Positions 11,940-22,424 of a stretch of 64,000 nt of DNA are shown here, piece after piece. The notes beneath the pieces are model-generated. The model had not been told where the DNA came from and searched no databases. It saw only the letters and a list, made by a program, of their open reading frames with translations. How positions within the stretch are numbered: position 1 is the first letter of the stretch; every line of letters begins with the position of its first letter. The stretch lies in assembly GCA_020809705.1 (NCBI GenBank), contig CP085835.1, forward strand, positions 3,100,001-3,164,000, given 5' to 3'. Position numbers and translations under genes: made by a program. This DNA comes from Calonectria ilicicola. Its lineage: Eukaryota > Ascomycota > Sordariomycetes > Hypocreales > Nectriaceae.

Positions 11940-13281
11940 CTAAAAGGGGACCACAATACCCCGTGGATTTTGCAGGGACCTGAAACTCGGCCTGCTATAT
12001 TCATACCGTGTCAACTCGATGTAGATTTCATTCTCTCTGTTCAGTATCTCTGCAGAATGAGACCTGATATCCTGTCGTCTTGGCCAAGATTCCGCTCTAG
12101 TTTCTCTATGATGGATGTTGGATTTAGAGCTCCAGTTCATCTCGCTGACGGCTTTGATTCCTAATGTAACTAATGGACGAAGAATCGGAAGACAGCAACA
12201 GATTACAGCTCTAATAGATGTCAGCATAATGTAGGAGGAGAAATTGTTCATCTAACACACGTGTAAACCTCCATTCCAGTCCAAATCATCAAATCAACCG
12301 TACCCCATGTAGGGTCGGTGAGGTTGACTGATACAACTTTAATTAGACGGATAATGGTGACAAAGCAAGCACTACACAGCTCATATATCAGAGAATCAGT
12401 AAAGGTACCCACGATTGTTCGGAGTGACTTACAACCCCCCAAATATCAAAGTACAGGCAATGAGTATCTTGTGATACAAGGAAGTATTGAGCCTCATCAC
12501 ATATGGAATGGGAAGTACCATCAAGCCAAAGTCTGTGAATATGCTTCCAATTGCGACCCCAACATAAGATTTGGGAAGGTCGATGCAATTTTGGTGGGTG
12601 CCATCCCAAAAGCTGGGAATTGGCCAACAGGTTCGGATTGAGGGAACGTACTAGAAGATAAAATCAGAATACGAGTCCCAAAGAAGTCAGGAATGACTTA
12701 CTGTCGATACTGCCCATGCAAGTATCAAGAACGTAAACCCGTGCAAAAAGTGACGCATACTTGAGACCCCAAACATACGGTGGTAAAAGACTACCAAGGA
12801 AAGTCTTGCGCAAGCTAAGGCGGTGGTGTAGAGTATCTCATTTGCTATAATAGTCTGGAAGAGTCGTGGAAGATTATTCTTGTCTTCCTGCATTACAATC
12901 ACTGCATGCCGCCCCAGACCGAAATGTAGCCACAGCATCGTGTTGATGAAGACACCAACTGTGTTGATCTATAATAATGGTCCGTTAATATCACGATGAC
13001 AAATGACATGCATCAACCATATTAGCACCCTGGCTCTCACATACTGCAGCTATAAATGCAAACCGATCATCCCACGTGAATGGCTTAGGTTGGACCCATG
13101 TCAATAATGTCCATCTGGCGAAGACAGCAACCAACATGAGGATAAAAAAGGCGATGTGAACAGCGTAAACTTGATTTTGCCGCCTTTCCTCCATGTAAGC
13201 TGCTTCCTTGGCAGGTGATATGCTGGAATCCATGTCGAAAGGTGGAGTGAAAGAAAAAGCTCTATGGCGATCGGGAGCCAT
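11940..13281 (-). CDS. PTH11/rhodopsin-domain integral membrane protein
   Basis: Five exons read downward: 13281-13045, 12968-12702, 12650-12433, 12371-12261, 12210-11940; 367 residues. All introns are GT..AG and keep frame. The architecture is the fungal seven-helix rhodopsin-like (PTH11-related) family: a first helix around AFFILMLVAVFARW, then FTWDDRFAFIAA, a long extracellular loop with FGLGRH, the helix ending KLS-like (ARLSLVVFYHRMF), GSIFTDFGLMVLPIP, and CCCLPILRPL before a charged cytosolic tail. Family members are thought to be surface receptors, but most have no known ligand. It lies between the dehydrogenase and aspartate kinase genes on the same strand, so it may belong to the cluster as a sensor or transport-related protein, or may be a bystander. 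Confidence 0.85.
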
Positions 13282-15140
13282 CGCGTCAGGTATGTATGTA
13301 ATGACGACGATGTTACAAGAAGAAAGCAAACAAAGAGACGCTAACATAGATCTACATGGATATAAACCCAGCTTGGAACAACTCTCTTGAAAAGTCGCAT
13401 TAGCGCTCACTACTTGCAGGGAACTGTGGGAAGAGATCACAGTGCCCAAGTCATCTGAAACAATTTCACACGTGCGTTTCAATCAAAATAATAGTGCCCT
13501 TGTTCTCGGTTAACTCCCCTTTTGCCACTTATTTCGACAAGTAGTCTGTGTGAGAGTGCGGTGAGTACATATTGTGGGGATCCACGAAAATCGTGAAAGC
13601 TCGTGGGTAGTAAAGGTGTACCACACGTGGTATTGATTCAGCAGACGGCCGATATTAGCGCAATGATCGGACGCTTCTTCCGAGGTAAATCTGAACACGG
13701 TTACCAACGGTACGTTTCTTTTTTCGAGGGACTTCTTTTTGAGATTGCAAGCAAATAATATTATTGACTGGATTAGTTTGTTGGGCATTATGGTAAGAGA
13801 CCTGCAGCCACCAATGATGTAACGGCGAGTACGACAAGACTCTTCTCGGCCAAGGATATGCACGATCGGGCGAGTCATTTGGTCGCTGGCCCAGGTTGGT
13901 TATATGCAAGATAGCGCCTGAACTTTATCTTGCATGAGATCGGCCGTCGTGCAGTTTTAACAATGTCGATCGAGGTTTAACCTGAATCGAAGCATTCGCC
14001 ACGCAAGTTGCTTTGGAGAAGCCCAACTGACTTGGCCGAGTAACCTATGCCATTTCCGGAAAGCGCTGTCTCAGATCATCTTCTAAAGTACCAAAAGAAT
14101 ACTAAATCTAGGCCTATTGTTTCTACCTTTTGAAAGATTGCGAGAGCTTGATCCTGCGTGTCATAGCCCCATTCAAGGCATACCTGCGGCGTGGAGGCGT
14201 TTATGTTGTTCATAACGAGCTAAGGTAACTGCATTGGATAGACGACTGGAAGGGTTTTTAGATTTGATATTTTGTTTTCCCACAAGTACATTCAGCTCAC
14301 ATCCGCTTAACACGGCAAACAGAGGTTATAAGTGAATTTATGTGAGATAGGGTGAGCCCGTCTAAAAAGCAATTCATCAACTCACTCTTAGCCGTTTTCA
14401 CTCACTGTCGCCACTTGGACAAGAAAATACTACCAACGGTTACTAGTAGTCCGAGACCCTGGAAAGACAACGGACTAGCTTCCCTCTGCTCCGGGAGCCT
14501 GGAGACTTGGGGGACAGATGTACAGGGTGAGGCGTTAATGTGTCGGTCCGGCGAGTCGACGGGATAGTAGATACAAACGGCGCTAAATCACCGTAGTAAC
14601 ATTTTAGTGTCAGTTGTGCATTCAAAGACATTCTAATGTATTCGCACGCAGGATATTAATTCGTCTGAGAGCCGTCAAAGAGTTACTTGAATTGAATCAG
14701 GGGAGCTCTAGGTCTAGTCAAACTGATATTTGGGCTCCCCGTGACTCCTGATTTGGGACACTAGAAGACTCTGAATTTCTCATAATGATAAACACGTGTT
14801 TTTGAGACATTGAAGACTGGCAGCTTTTCTGGTACGTTTGGATAACATGTAATCTCCTTAAGAAAAGAAGTGAAAGGAAACTAAAGCAAAAGAAACGCAA
14901 AGCAAGCTTGAACGCTACTCAAACCCACTGGATTTCTAGAGTAAATACCATGGATTCGGCTCTTATTATGTGCCACTCAAGGCAGCGTGTTACCATATTA
15001 AGACAGAGGGATCAAACCAAACTTTTTGCTATACTATCTTAAATCTGGCCAAGCAATGCACATAACGATTTCATCTCATCTAGTACAACCATGGCCCTAT
15101 TCGCGGTTAGAAATTGTGTGACGTGCAAATATTCTCATTA
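13282..15140. other. Long intergenic stretch
   Basis: About 1.9 kb with no supportable gene. Frames of 60-120 codons occur on the minus strand but lack family likeness and consistent splice sites. The 3' flank of the aspartate kinase gene lies at the right end, including an alternative C-terminal exon option described in that entry. Confidence 0.5.
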
Positions 15141-16845
15141 CTAACCTTTGATAAAATTGTTTACACGCTCTCGTTCGGAGGGTATTTTCAAAACCTGACC
15201 ATGAATTGTGTTGATCGCGAGAATAGCGTCCTCAGCCCGAACAACCACCCTAGACTATAATGAGCAAAGGTGTAGCTAAGGCGGAACATTTCGACTTACG
15301 AAACATTTATCTCACTTGCTCCCTGACTGATGAAGTAGATGTTGACTTTGGCTGCAGCCAGCGATGATAGAATCTCACTAGCTATGCCAACCATGTTCCT
15401 CATTTTGTGGCCAATTACACTGATAATAGACATGCTTTCGGTAATAATCACCTAATTTTGGTTAGAACCAGCATCTATGTTAGACAGGGGACCAAATATA
15501 CCTTCCCAAACTCTTCTAGCTCCATCTTCAACCGGCTTTGTTTGTCATGGGTCTCATCCCGCACTTGAAATGCCAGGCTCACATTCCTCTCACTCGTTGT
15601 GACCAAGTCCACATCAATTCCGATATTCTCAAGCCGAGTAAAGACCCCTGGTAAGAAGCCAAAAGACTTTGTGTTCCTGTTGCATGCGACGTTTAAAAGT
15701 ATGATATCTTCTTTGACAGTGACGGCTGTTGGTCGACGACGCTCTTGATGCTCTCCATGGTAACCATTCTCAAGCATAAACCCCGAAGTGGGAGAAGGGC
15801 CATTTGAGTATGCTACTTCATCAAAAGCAGGAGAGTCTGTGCCTTTTGGGGAAGGCGATCGGGTACGTGTGGGGTAAATGATGGTACCAGATCCGCTAGG
15901 ATTGAAGACGTTTTGTAGTCGGAGGGGAATGTTGGCAGAACGGATTTGATCCATCGTGAGTGGGTGAATGACCTCACTTCCATAGTATGTCAACTCGGTT
16001 GCTTCTTCAGGGGTGACTGTTGACAACAGTCTTGCTGAAGGTACCTTCCGTGGGTCTGCTGTGAATATACCATCCACCTCTTTCCAAATCTGCAATTCTG
16101 CAGCACCGGTTCCAACTGCGCACATGGCAGCACAAAGATCAGAGTATCCACGTCCGACAGTGGTTAGAAGAGAATTCGGCATGCTTCCAAAGAAACCTGT
16201 GACGATAGGAATTTTACCACTACAGTTGGACACTCTGATTGCAATCTCGTCTGCCAAAACGTGGTAGAAACGAGGCCCAAGGGATTCAAGAGCCGATTTC
16301 TGTTTGTATAAATGCTCTCCGAATGCTGACTCGACAATATCTTGTAAGATGACTGCCTCTGCTGAGATTCCTTTGCTGCTAAGTATAGATGCGACAACTA
16401 TACATGAGAGCTTCTCTCCGAGCGCGATGATGCGATCACGAGTTCGCGGCGACAGTTCACCGACAATCTGAGCGGCGAGGAGAAACCTACACAAACTCTC
16501 GCATTCATGTCGAATAACAGACTTTGTTGATTCAAAGATTTTGTTTTGGACGTCATTAGCGTTGTCCAACATTTGACAATGAATATCCTGGATTTTGCCA
16601 ATCGTCTGCTTGATGCTTTTCTGAGAATTGCTTCCTTCTTCAGCAAAAGCAATACATTCTAGCAATAGGCTGGTCGTGCCGTTTGACTTTGATGCACTAG
16701 AAAGTGCTGAGCAGACAATAACTAGGTTGTATTCGTCGATGTAAGATGGGATGATAGTACCGCATATTGAGTCGAGTAGTTTACCAAGGCTAGTGCCGCC
16801 GTACTTTTGCACCAGCCATGGCTTTTCAATTTTCGTTGCTCCCAT
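15141..16845 (-). CDS. Aspartate kinase
   Basis: Three exons read downward: 16845-15502, 15451-15300, 15249-15141; 534 residues. It phosphorylates aspartate, the entry step to homoserine, threonine and methionine. Seen: N-terminal VQKYGGTSLGK with the catalytic Lys; GRGYSDLCAAM; and VDGIFTADPR. Then comes a Ser/Pro-rich linker at about residues 322-370, followed by C-terminal ACT regulatory domains starting near RRPTAVTVKEDI. The third exon uses the second of two nearby acceptors, because only that keeps frame. A further splice just before the stop codon (donor inside 15143, acceptor about 50 bases on) would change the tail from NNFIKG to a few residues more. The ATG at 16845 is used; upstream in-frame codons are non-ATG. 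In fungi, a second aspartate kinase inside a metabolite cluster is known for fusaric acid (FUB3). Confidence 0.93.
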
Positions 16846-17679
16846 ATTGGATAGTTGCAACGGTGAAAATCTGTCTTTAGGTTAAACTGAACCGTAGAGA
16901 TAGAAGGTAGTGATTTTTGGTCAGAAATAAGCGGCAAGCACGTACAAAGTGAATATTGATATGGGACAATCAAGGCCACGCCAAACTTTGTCGGGATTAC
17001 TCATGTTGTCAAGTCAATGTTGATCAGCCTGTCTAACGCTGGTTTTTCCATTCGGGGTTAGACTAAGATATGACCGGGGGGCGGATGATGACTGTGTGAT
17101 GACCAAAATCTGTGGGGGGTGCCACCAGGGTGATTGCATCGGAAGCGACCGATCAAACGCCGGCCACGTATTCATTTACGCCGCAGCGATTAACATGCCA
17201 CCGGATAAATCCGTGGTGTGAGATTAAGAATGCGGAGGCCGAATGCCGAATAAGCCGGTTTGCTGGCAAGGGCCATGTTACAGAGACGGATTGTCGACCG
17301 TCATGGACTATTATTCAGAATTGACTTGATTCTGCCACTTTGACGTTCTCTCAAAATCAACCCAGTATGAAAAGACAAATTCAAGTTTCGTAATAAGTGT
17401 TGAATTAATAACATCGAGCGTCTCGTAGACAACACCAATCTGATTAAACCGATATTTGGACTTGGCATGTTAAGAAGATGTTGGGAAAGACTGCCCCGCA
17501 ATTTTTTTTACGATGTCAAGTTCTAGACGGCATTGAACCATTGCATGATTTGAAAGCTCTAATTCTACGCTAACTATACTAAAATAAAAATGAATGAAAC
17601 CCTGCAATTCCTTGATTGTTACCCAGTATCATGAAAAATCCCACTGTCTTCCTCAGAGTAAAGGTGAACCTCACCACCA
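16846..17679. promoter_or_regulatory. Upstream region of aspartate kinase
   Basis: No gene seen. Two candidate sites: a CGG-N6-CCG inverted pair at 17202-17213 (CGGATAAATCCG), the shape bound by some Zn2Cys6 dimers, and GCCGCAG at 17180-17186, one base off the core repeated in the O-acetylhomoserine lyase promoter. They lie 335-370 bases upstream of the start codon. Confidence 0.35.
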
Positions 17680-18986
17680 TCATGTCAGTGGTGCATCGAT
17701 GGCCGAATAGAGATGAGATACTTCGGATTTGAGCCTTTCCTGTATCAAATTGTTGAGTTGCTCAAATTCTAGCAAGAAGCCATCGTGACCATGTGATGAA
17801 TCAAGCACCACTAAGGTAGACTCTGGAAGATAGTTGCTCAACATTTCTTGCTGCTCTGGCAAGAATAGCGCATCTGTTGCCACTCCAATCACGAGAGCTC
17901 TAGGAGGCGCTGTGGCCAATACTTCCTCTAAGCCCTCATCATCTGGCTTTTCCGTCCGGTCAAGTGTTATATCGTGACTGTCCATCTTCTCCAAGATGTG
18001 AAGATAGCAATTAGCATCAAAGCGCTGGAGAAACTTTCCCCCTTGGTAGTGCAGATAGCCTTGGGCAGAAAATGATGGATCAGTTTTTCTCCTAATGGCC
18101 ACAGAATTATGCCTGATCTCCCGCCCCACTCCATGAACTGGGCCAGCCGTTCTGGGCAGATCCATGGGAGCATTGGGTGGCGTCGTTCCCAAGATTTGGG
18201 GTTTTCGGCCGAACCGAGCATCGAAACTTGTGTATGAGCGATATGTGAGCATGGCTATCATGCGAGCGGCGGCCAATCCAGCCGACGGCTGACCCTCTGG
18301 TGTAGGCTCGTAGTATCCTTCCTTGAAGGCAGGGTCAAACCAAATGCATTGCCTCTGCGTCTCAGCCCAGGATATGCACCAAGCAGAGTGATTTGCAGCA
18401 GTAGCGATGGGAATAATATTCTTGACATAGCCTGGCACCGTACAAAGAGGCCACTCGAGCACCGCCATGCCACCCATCGAACCTCCAATGACCGATGCTA
18501 TACCACGAACTCCCAACGAATCGAGAACTAGTTTTTGTGCAAATACATCGTCTCGAACGCTTGTTTGAGGGAATTCGGCGGCATAAGGTCGTCCAGTTGC
18601 AGGATTCGTCGTAACTGGAGAGGCGCTTCCGTATGGTGACCCAAGAACATTGGCGGAAAATACGAAAAATCGGGTTGGGTCAATTGCCTTTCCAGGGCCG
18701 ATGAGTGGGCTCCACCAGTCGGAAACGTCACTATTGCCTGTCATGGCATGGCAAATGACAAGGACATTGTCACGCGCTTCATTCAATGAGCCCCATGTTT
18801 TGTAGGCAATTGGGCATTGATGAATATATTCTCCAGACTGGAGTCTGAATGAAGGGATGACGGCAAATTTCTGATCTTTGACGAGCCTGGAATACACGTT
18901 GTCGGGGCTAGGGTTGGTTTCAAGTACTAGAACGAGTTAGCGGTTGTTGGTCACCATTTCAGTAGGTGCGACTCACAAACAGCCAT
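17680..18986 (-). CDS. Homoserine O-acetyltransferase
   Basis: Two exons read downward: a 10-base first exon 18986-18977 (MAV), a 50-base intron, then 18926-17680; 418 residues. It transfers acetyl from acetyl-CoA to homoserine, giving O-acetylhomoserine, the direct substrate of the PLP enzyme at 25.5 kb. It has the alpha/beta-hydrolase fold of the MET2/MetX family. Nucleophile Ser153 is in GGSMGGM; the acid is the Asp in VATDALF and the base the His in SHGHDGF near the C-terminus. The conserved block AWCISWAETQRQ and AARMIAMLTYRS are also present. A homologous enzyme (FUB5) occurs in fusaric acid clusters. It is divergent from the nitrilase gene, with 556 bases between them, so one promoter region may serve both. 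Confidence 0.94.
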
Positions 18987-19542
18987 GACTCTTGTCAACG
19001 AAATAAACACGTTATGTTATTTGAGGCTTGAATAAAGAAGATAAAATTGCCAAGTAGAATCTGACCGGAAAATAATAACGAGATGATGGAAGCAATGATC
19101 GTAGTTTGATAGTAGAAAGATACGTGGACCCTAGTACACACCTGACACCCAAGCTAGCATGGCTTAAAACGATGATGTTCCGGGGAGTAGTATTTCCTAG
19201 GCTATCCATCTCCCCGTGTCAATTACACGGCTCGGCCATTATCGACAACGATGCATATCATCGTGGGGGACATCCCGCTGTGGGACCTTATCCACAGCGC
19301 CCGCAACCAGGCCTGAGCTTATCCTCGGTGTTTGAAGGTTGCGGCGTTTGCGGCCCGCACATTCTGCCGCCTGTGCTTTATCGGTGCGGCCTCCCAGTCA
19401 GGCCATCTATAGAGCGGCATTCTCCGACTAGATGAGCTATGCGTGAACATTTCTAGCCAAAACTAGCCTTTATGCTTTGTCCAAGACTAACTAACCCAAG
19501 TGTGAGCGTATTCTATTAGTGACCTGTCGGATATACGCAAAA
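18987..19542. promoter_or_regulatory. Divergent promoter of acetyltransferase and nitrilase
   Basis: No gene. It carries a perfect 8-bp inverted repeat with an 8-base spacer at 19276-19299 (arms CGCTGTGG/CCACAGCG). The words CTTATCCACAG (19287-19297), CGGTGTTTGA (19326-19335) and TTGCGGCCCGCAC (19348-19360) recur exactly in the promoter at 25.1-25.3 kb. An additional TTGCGGC is at 19339-19345. The sites lie 183-267 bases from the nitrilase ATG and 290-375 from the acetyltransferase ATG. Confidence 0.6.
19276..19299. repeat. 8-bp perfect inverted repeat
   Basis: Arms CGCTGTGG and CCACAGCG flank GACCTTAT. It overlaps the shared word CTTATCCACAG. It could be a dimeric regulator site; the GATA-like core CTTATC is also inside it. 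Confidence 0.5.
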
Positions 19543-20912
19543 ATGTCAGCGCCCGGGACCGTCAAAGTCGCAGCTGTGCAAGCCGCCCCAGTGTCTTTTG
19601 AGCTTGACAAGAGCTTGGAGAAGCTCAAATCATTGACTGTAGAAGCTGCCGGAGCGGGCGCAGATCTTGTCGTTTTCCCGTAAGTACCAATTGCATTGTC
19701 TGTTAATTGATTCTCATGAAAATGGAAATTTAGGGAAGGGTTTTTGTCTGCTTATCCCTGGAGGTACGCGTTTGACGCGACTATTGGCACACGGGAGCTG
19801 AGGGGTAAGTCTCGCTTATTCCATGTCTAACCACCATGGCTGACATTGCATTTGAAGGTCGCAAATGGTACGCGAAATACTATGAATCTGCCGTTGCAGT
19901 TCCCTCACCGGCCTTTGATGTTCTGTCGGAGACAGCCAGAGCACACAATGTATTTCTGCATGTAGGAATTATTGAGAAGGACGGGGGAACATTGTACTGC
20001 ACCGCCGTCCTTCTTGACCGAAACGGCAAGTTAGTGTACAAACACCGCAAGGTAAAGCCCCATTTCTGTGTCCTGGTCGACCTTCATTTAATGAAGATCT
20101 TAGTTAATTCCAACGGCTGCCGAACGGTTGGTATGGGGTCGCGGTGCTGGAGACACATTGCAGGTTGTCCCAACAGAAATTGGGAAGATCGGTAGCTTGA
20201 TTTGGTATGTTCAAAAAACACCATGAGTGCTACGATCATCGCTGACTGATACTAATCATTAAAAGCTGGGAGAATTATATGCCTGCAGCTCGCATGGCCA
20301 TGTATCAACAGGGCGTTGAGTATGTCAACACCCATCGCTATGCTTTTAGTGTGAGAAATTATTCATTAATTTCTTTGAAACAGAATCTACGTTGCGCCAA
20401 ATGCCGATGATCTTCCAGCCTGGACAGCAACAATGCAACACATTGCAAAAGAGGGCCGCTGCTTCGTCATCTCGGTTAACTCGGTCTGTAAAGTCTCAGA
20501 TTTCCCAGCCGACTATCCACCCTTCACGCCAGAGTCCCACGACCGTAAGCCGGACGGGTCAACGTGGGAATCGAACGACATTGTTAACAGAGGCGGGTCA
20601 TGCATTGTGGGACCGCTTGGTACGTTTATTGCGGAGCCGGTATGGGACAAGGAAGACATCATTTATGCGACTTTGCAAATTTCGGACATTGCCGAATCGA
20701 GAGTAAGTCCAACCTGCCGGGAGCCTTCGGAATCACTTTGCGTCTAACAGTCTTGCAGCTTGACTTTGACCCAGTGGGGAGCTATTCACGCCCCGATGTG
20801 TTGTAAGTACCCATGTGCAGCCGCTGAGTTGTTAATTTTAAATGCTAATGAAAATGGTAGTACTTTGACTGTCAACACGAAATCTGGAACAAACGTCATA
20901 TTCGATCCTTAG
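19543..20912 (+). CDS. Nitrilase (carbon-nitrogen hydrolase, CWEN type)
   Basis: Eight exons: 19543-19679, 19734-19804, 19858-20051, 20104-20204, 20266-20319, 20384-20702, 20759-20802, 20861-20912; 323 residues, every junction in frame. It hydrolyses a nitrile to the acid (or amide) plus ammonia. The catalytic triad is visible: Glu47 in VVFPEGF, Lys134 in YKHRK followed by LIPT, and Cys168 in SLICWENYMP. CWEN fits aliphatic or arylacetonitrile nitrilases better than the CWEH I associate with fungal cyanide hydratases, but this is a weak argument. The late block RGGSCIVGPLG is also typical. It faces away from homoserine O-acetyltransferase across a shared promoter. That pairing suggests the nitrile it acts on is part of the same pathway, for example a gamma-cyano amino acid made from O-acetylhomoserine. 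The substrate is inferred, not seen. Confidence 0.93.
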
Positions 20913-22424
20913 AGCTCTCAATTAAACATTTTACGACCTATTCAAACTCAATTAATAGGCTCTATTTTAGTTTCCATTAGCAGCAAAGGTCTCGAAAGCC
21001 GATATGTGGATAATTCAAAATCATTACCTCCTATTCCTCCGATTCTTTTCTAATATAACCTGTAACCCAAGGCTATTTCGTAGTCTTTCCATGTACCGAC
21101 GGTATAACTAAGTAAACAGATGTTTTTCTCCTTGTTCCTGACCCAGGTACCCCAAATAATAGGTTTCTGATCCGTCTCAAAATAAGCTCCTTTTAATATC
21201 AACATCCTAATCTTTGGGAGGTATCCCACTTCTAGCCTTTCAAGCAGATTCCTGATGAGACCAACATTGGAATAGCCGATATTGGGCTTGAAATTTATAT
21301 GACCCTCGAGCACTGTCTCTCGAAGCAAGCCATTCACGAGTTTCCTCGAATGCAATATCCTATTCCCAAAGTAATCACCAACTGAAGGACCATGCTAGCT
21401 ATATGGTTTCATTTCACGTGTACAGCCAGTAACTTTCCTCAAACTCAATAGTCTGGGACAGAAACTGATGGTGTGCGAGAGGTAGCATCGTGGAGACCAA
21501 TCTATCGTAGTATTGTTATCTGTTTTCGGTTGTCCATCACACATATATCCCCATTTCGGCCGGACTCTTCCCAAACTTTCAGGTTAAAAAAGGAAATATT
21601 ATCTTTCGTAATCATGATCTGTACTCCAATAATGTGCCGGCTACTAGTGATGCTAATGCACGTGTCCTAAAGTGATCAAGCAGCGCAGAACGTGGTTCGG
21701 TAAAGTGTCATGGGATCTGCCGGTACCGCGATGTACATAAATATTCAGAATACAAACAAACAACCTACATAGATGAACCAGCGTTCGGCTTGCATTACTG
21801 TGTTTTAGTTTGCAGATGATCCATTGCCATCAAAACCGTCCTATCCATTTATTGTACACAATGCGAATGAATGCAACCTGAGAGGTAGTTGCTCAGTTAA
21901 TCTATAGGCTACCCAACAAGTATTCTTTGTGGCTAAAAAAAAAAGTTCCAGAAGCAAACTAACTATCATAAGTGTTTAGTACGCTTCTAAATCATCAATC
22001 GCTAACTTGGGAGTCAGGCCTACCCGGTAGGGTGGCGAGGAGCACACATGAGCAAAGATGTCCCATTGTATGTTGTCATTGACGGCTCTTCTTCTCTTTC
22101 TTCCACTTGTTTTATAATCCTTTTTCCGCCTTGAGATTTTTTATCTTGTATGTTCTGCCATGTCTTCTTGAGTTTTACAAACGTTGCATCTTATCTCTTA
22201 CGTGAGGAGGCCATGGCGCTCTTGGGTACCTCCAACCAATCAACGTGTGCAAACCTTAGTGTCTGGCGTGGCCCGGAAGTAGATAAGGGGAGCTCCCCGT
22301 TTATCTCTGCTCGCGGGGAAAGCATCTCACTCAAAAACCAAATCGTGGATCCGGTTCCAGGAAGAAAAGTTGCATGCATATTTCTCCGCCTGCCTAAAAC
22401 CTTTACTTGACGTTTCATCAGATC
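20913..22424. other. Intergenic with a possible gene remnant
   Basis: About 1.5 kb without a supportable gene. A minus-strand open stretch at 21050-21377 has coding-like composition, and a second open stretch beginning with ATG lies near 21640-21530, but I could not join them with consistent splice sites. It may be a decayed gene. Confidence 0.4.
21050..21377 (-). pseudogene. Possible gene remnant, unknown family
   Basis: This is an open minus-strand stretch of about 108 codons ending at 21050. It has no ATG of its own at the start. The composition (IWGTWVRNKEKNICLLSY, GTWKDYEIALGY) looks protein-like. No intact upstream exon could be joined in phase, and I recognise no family. It could equally be chance. 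Confidence 0.18.

Noticed and set aside
12318..12641. 107-codon plus-strand frame inside the membrane protein gene
   Set aside because: The minus strand reads a five-exon rhodopsin-type protein with all junctions in frame; this is its antisense shadow.
13510..13909. 122-codon minus-strand frame upstream of the membrane protein
   Set aside because: No family likeness and no splice link to a neighbour.
19543..20912. Cyanide hydratase
   Set aside because: The catalytic block is CWEN rather than the CWEH I associate with cyanide hydratases; nitrilase is the safer name.
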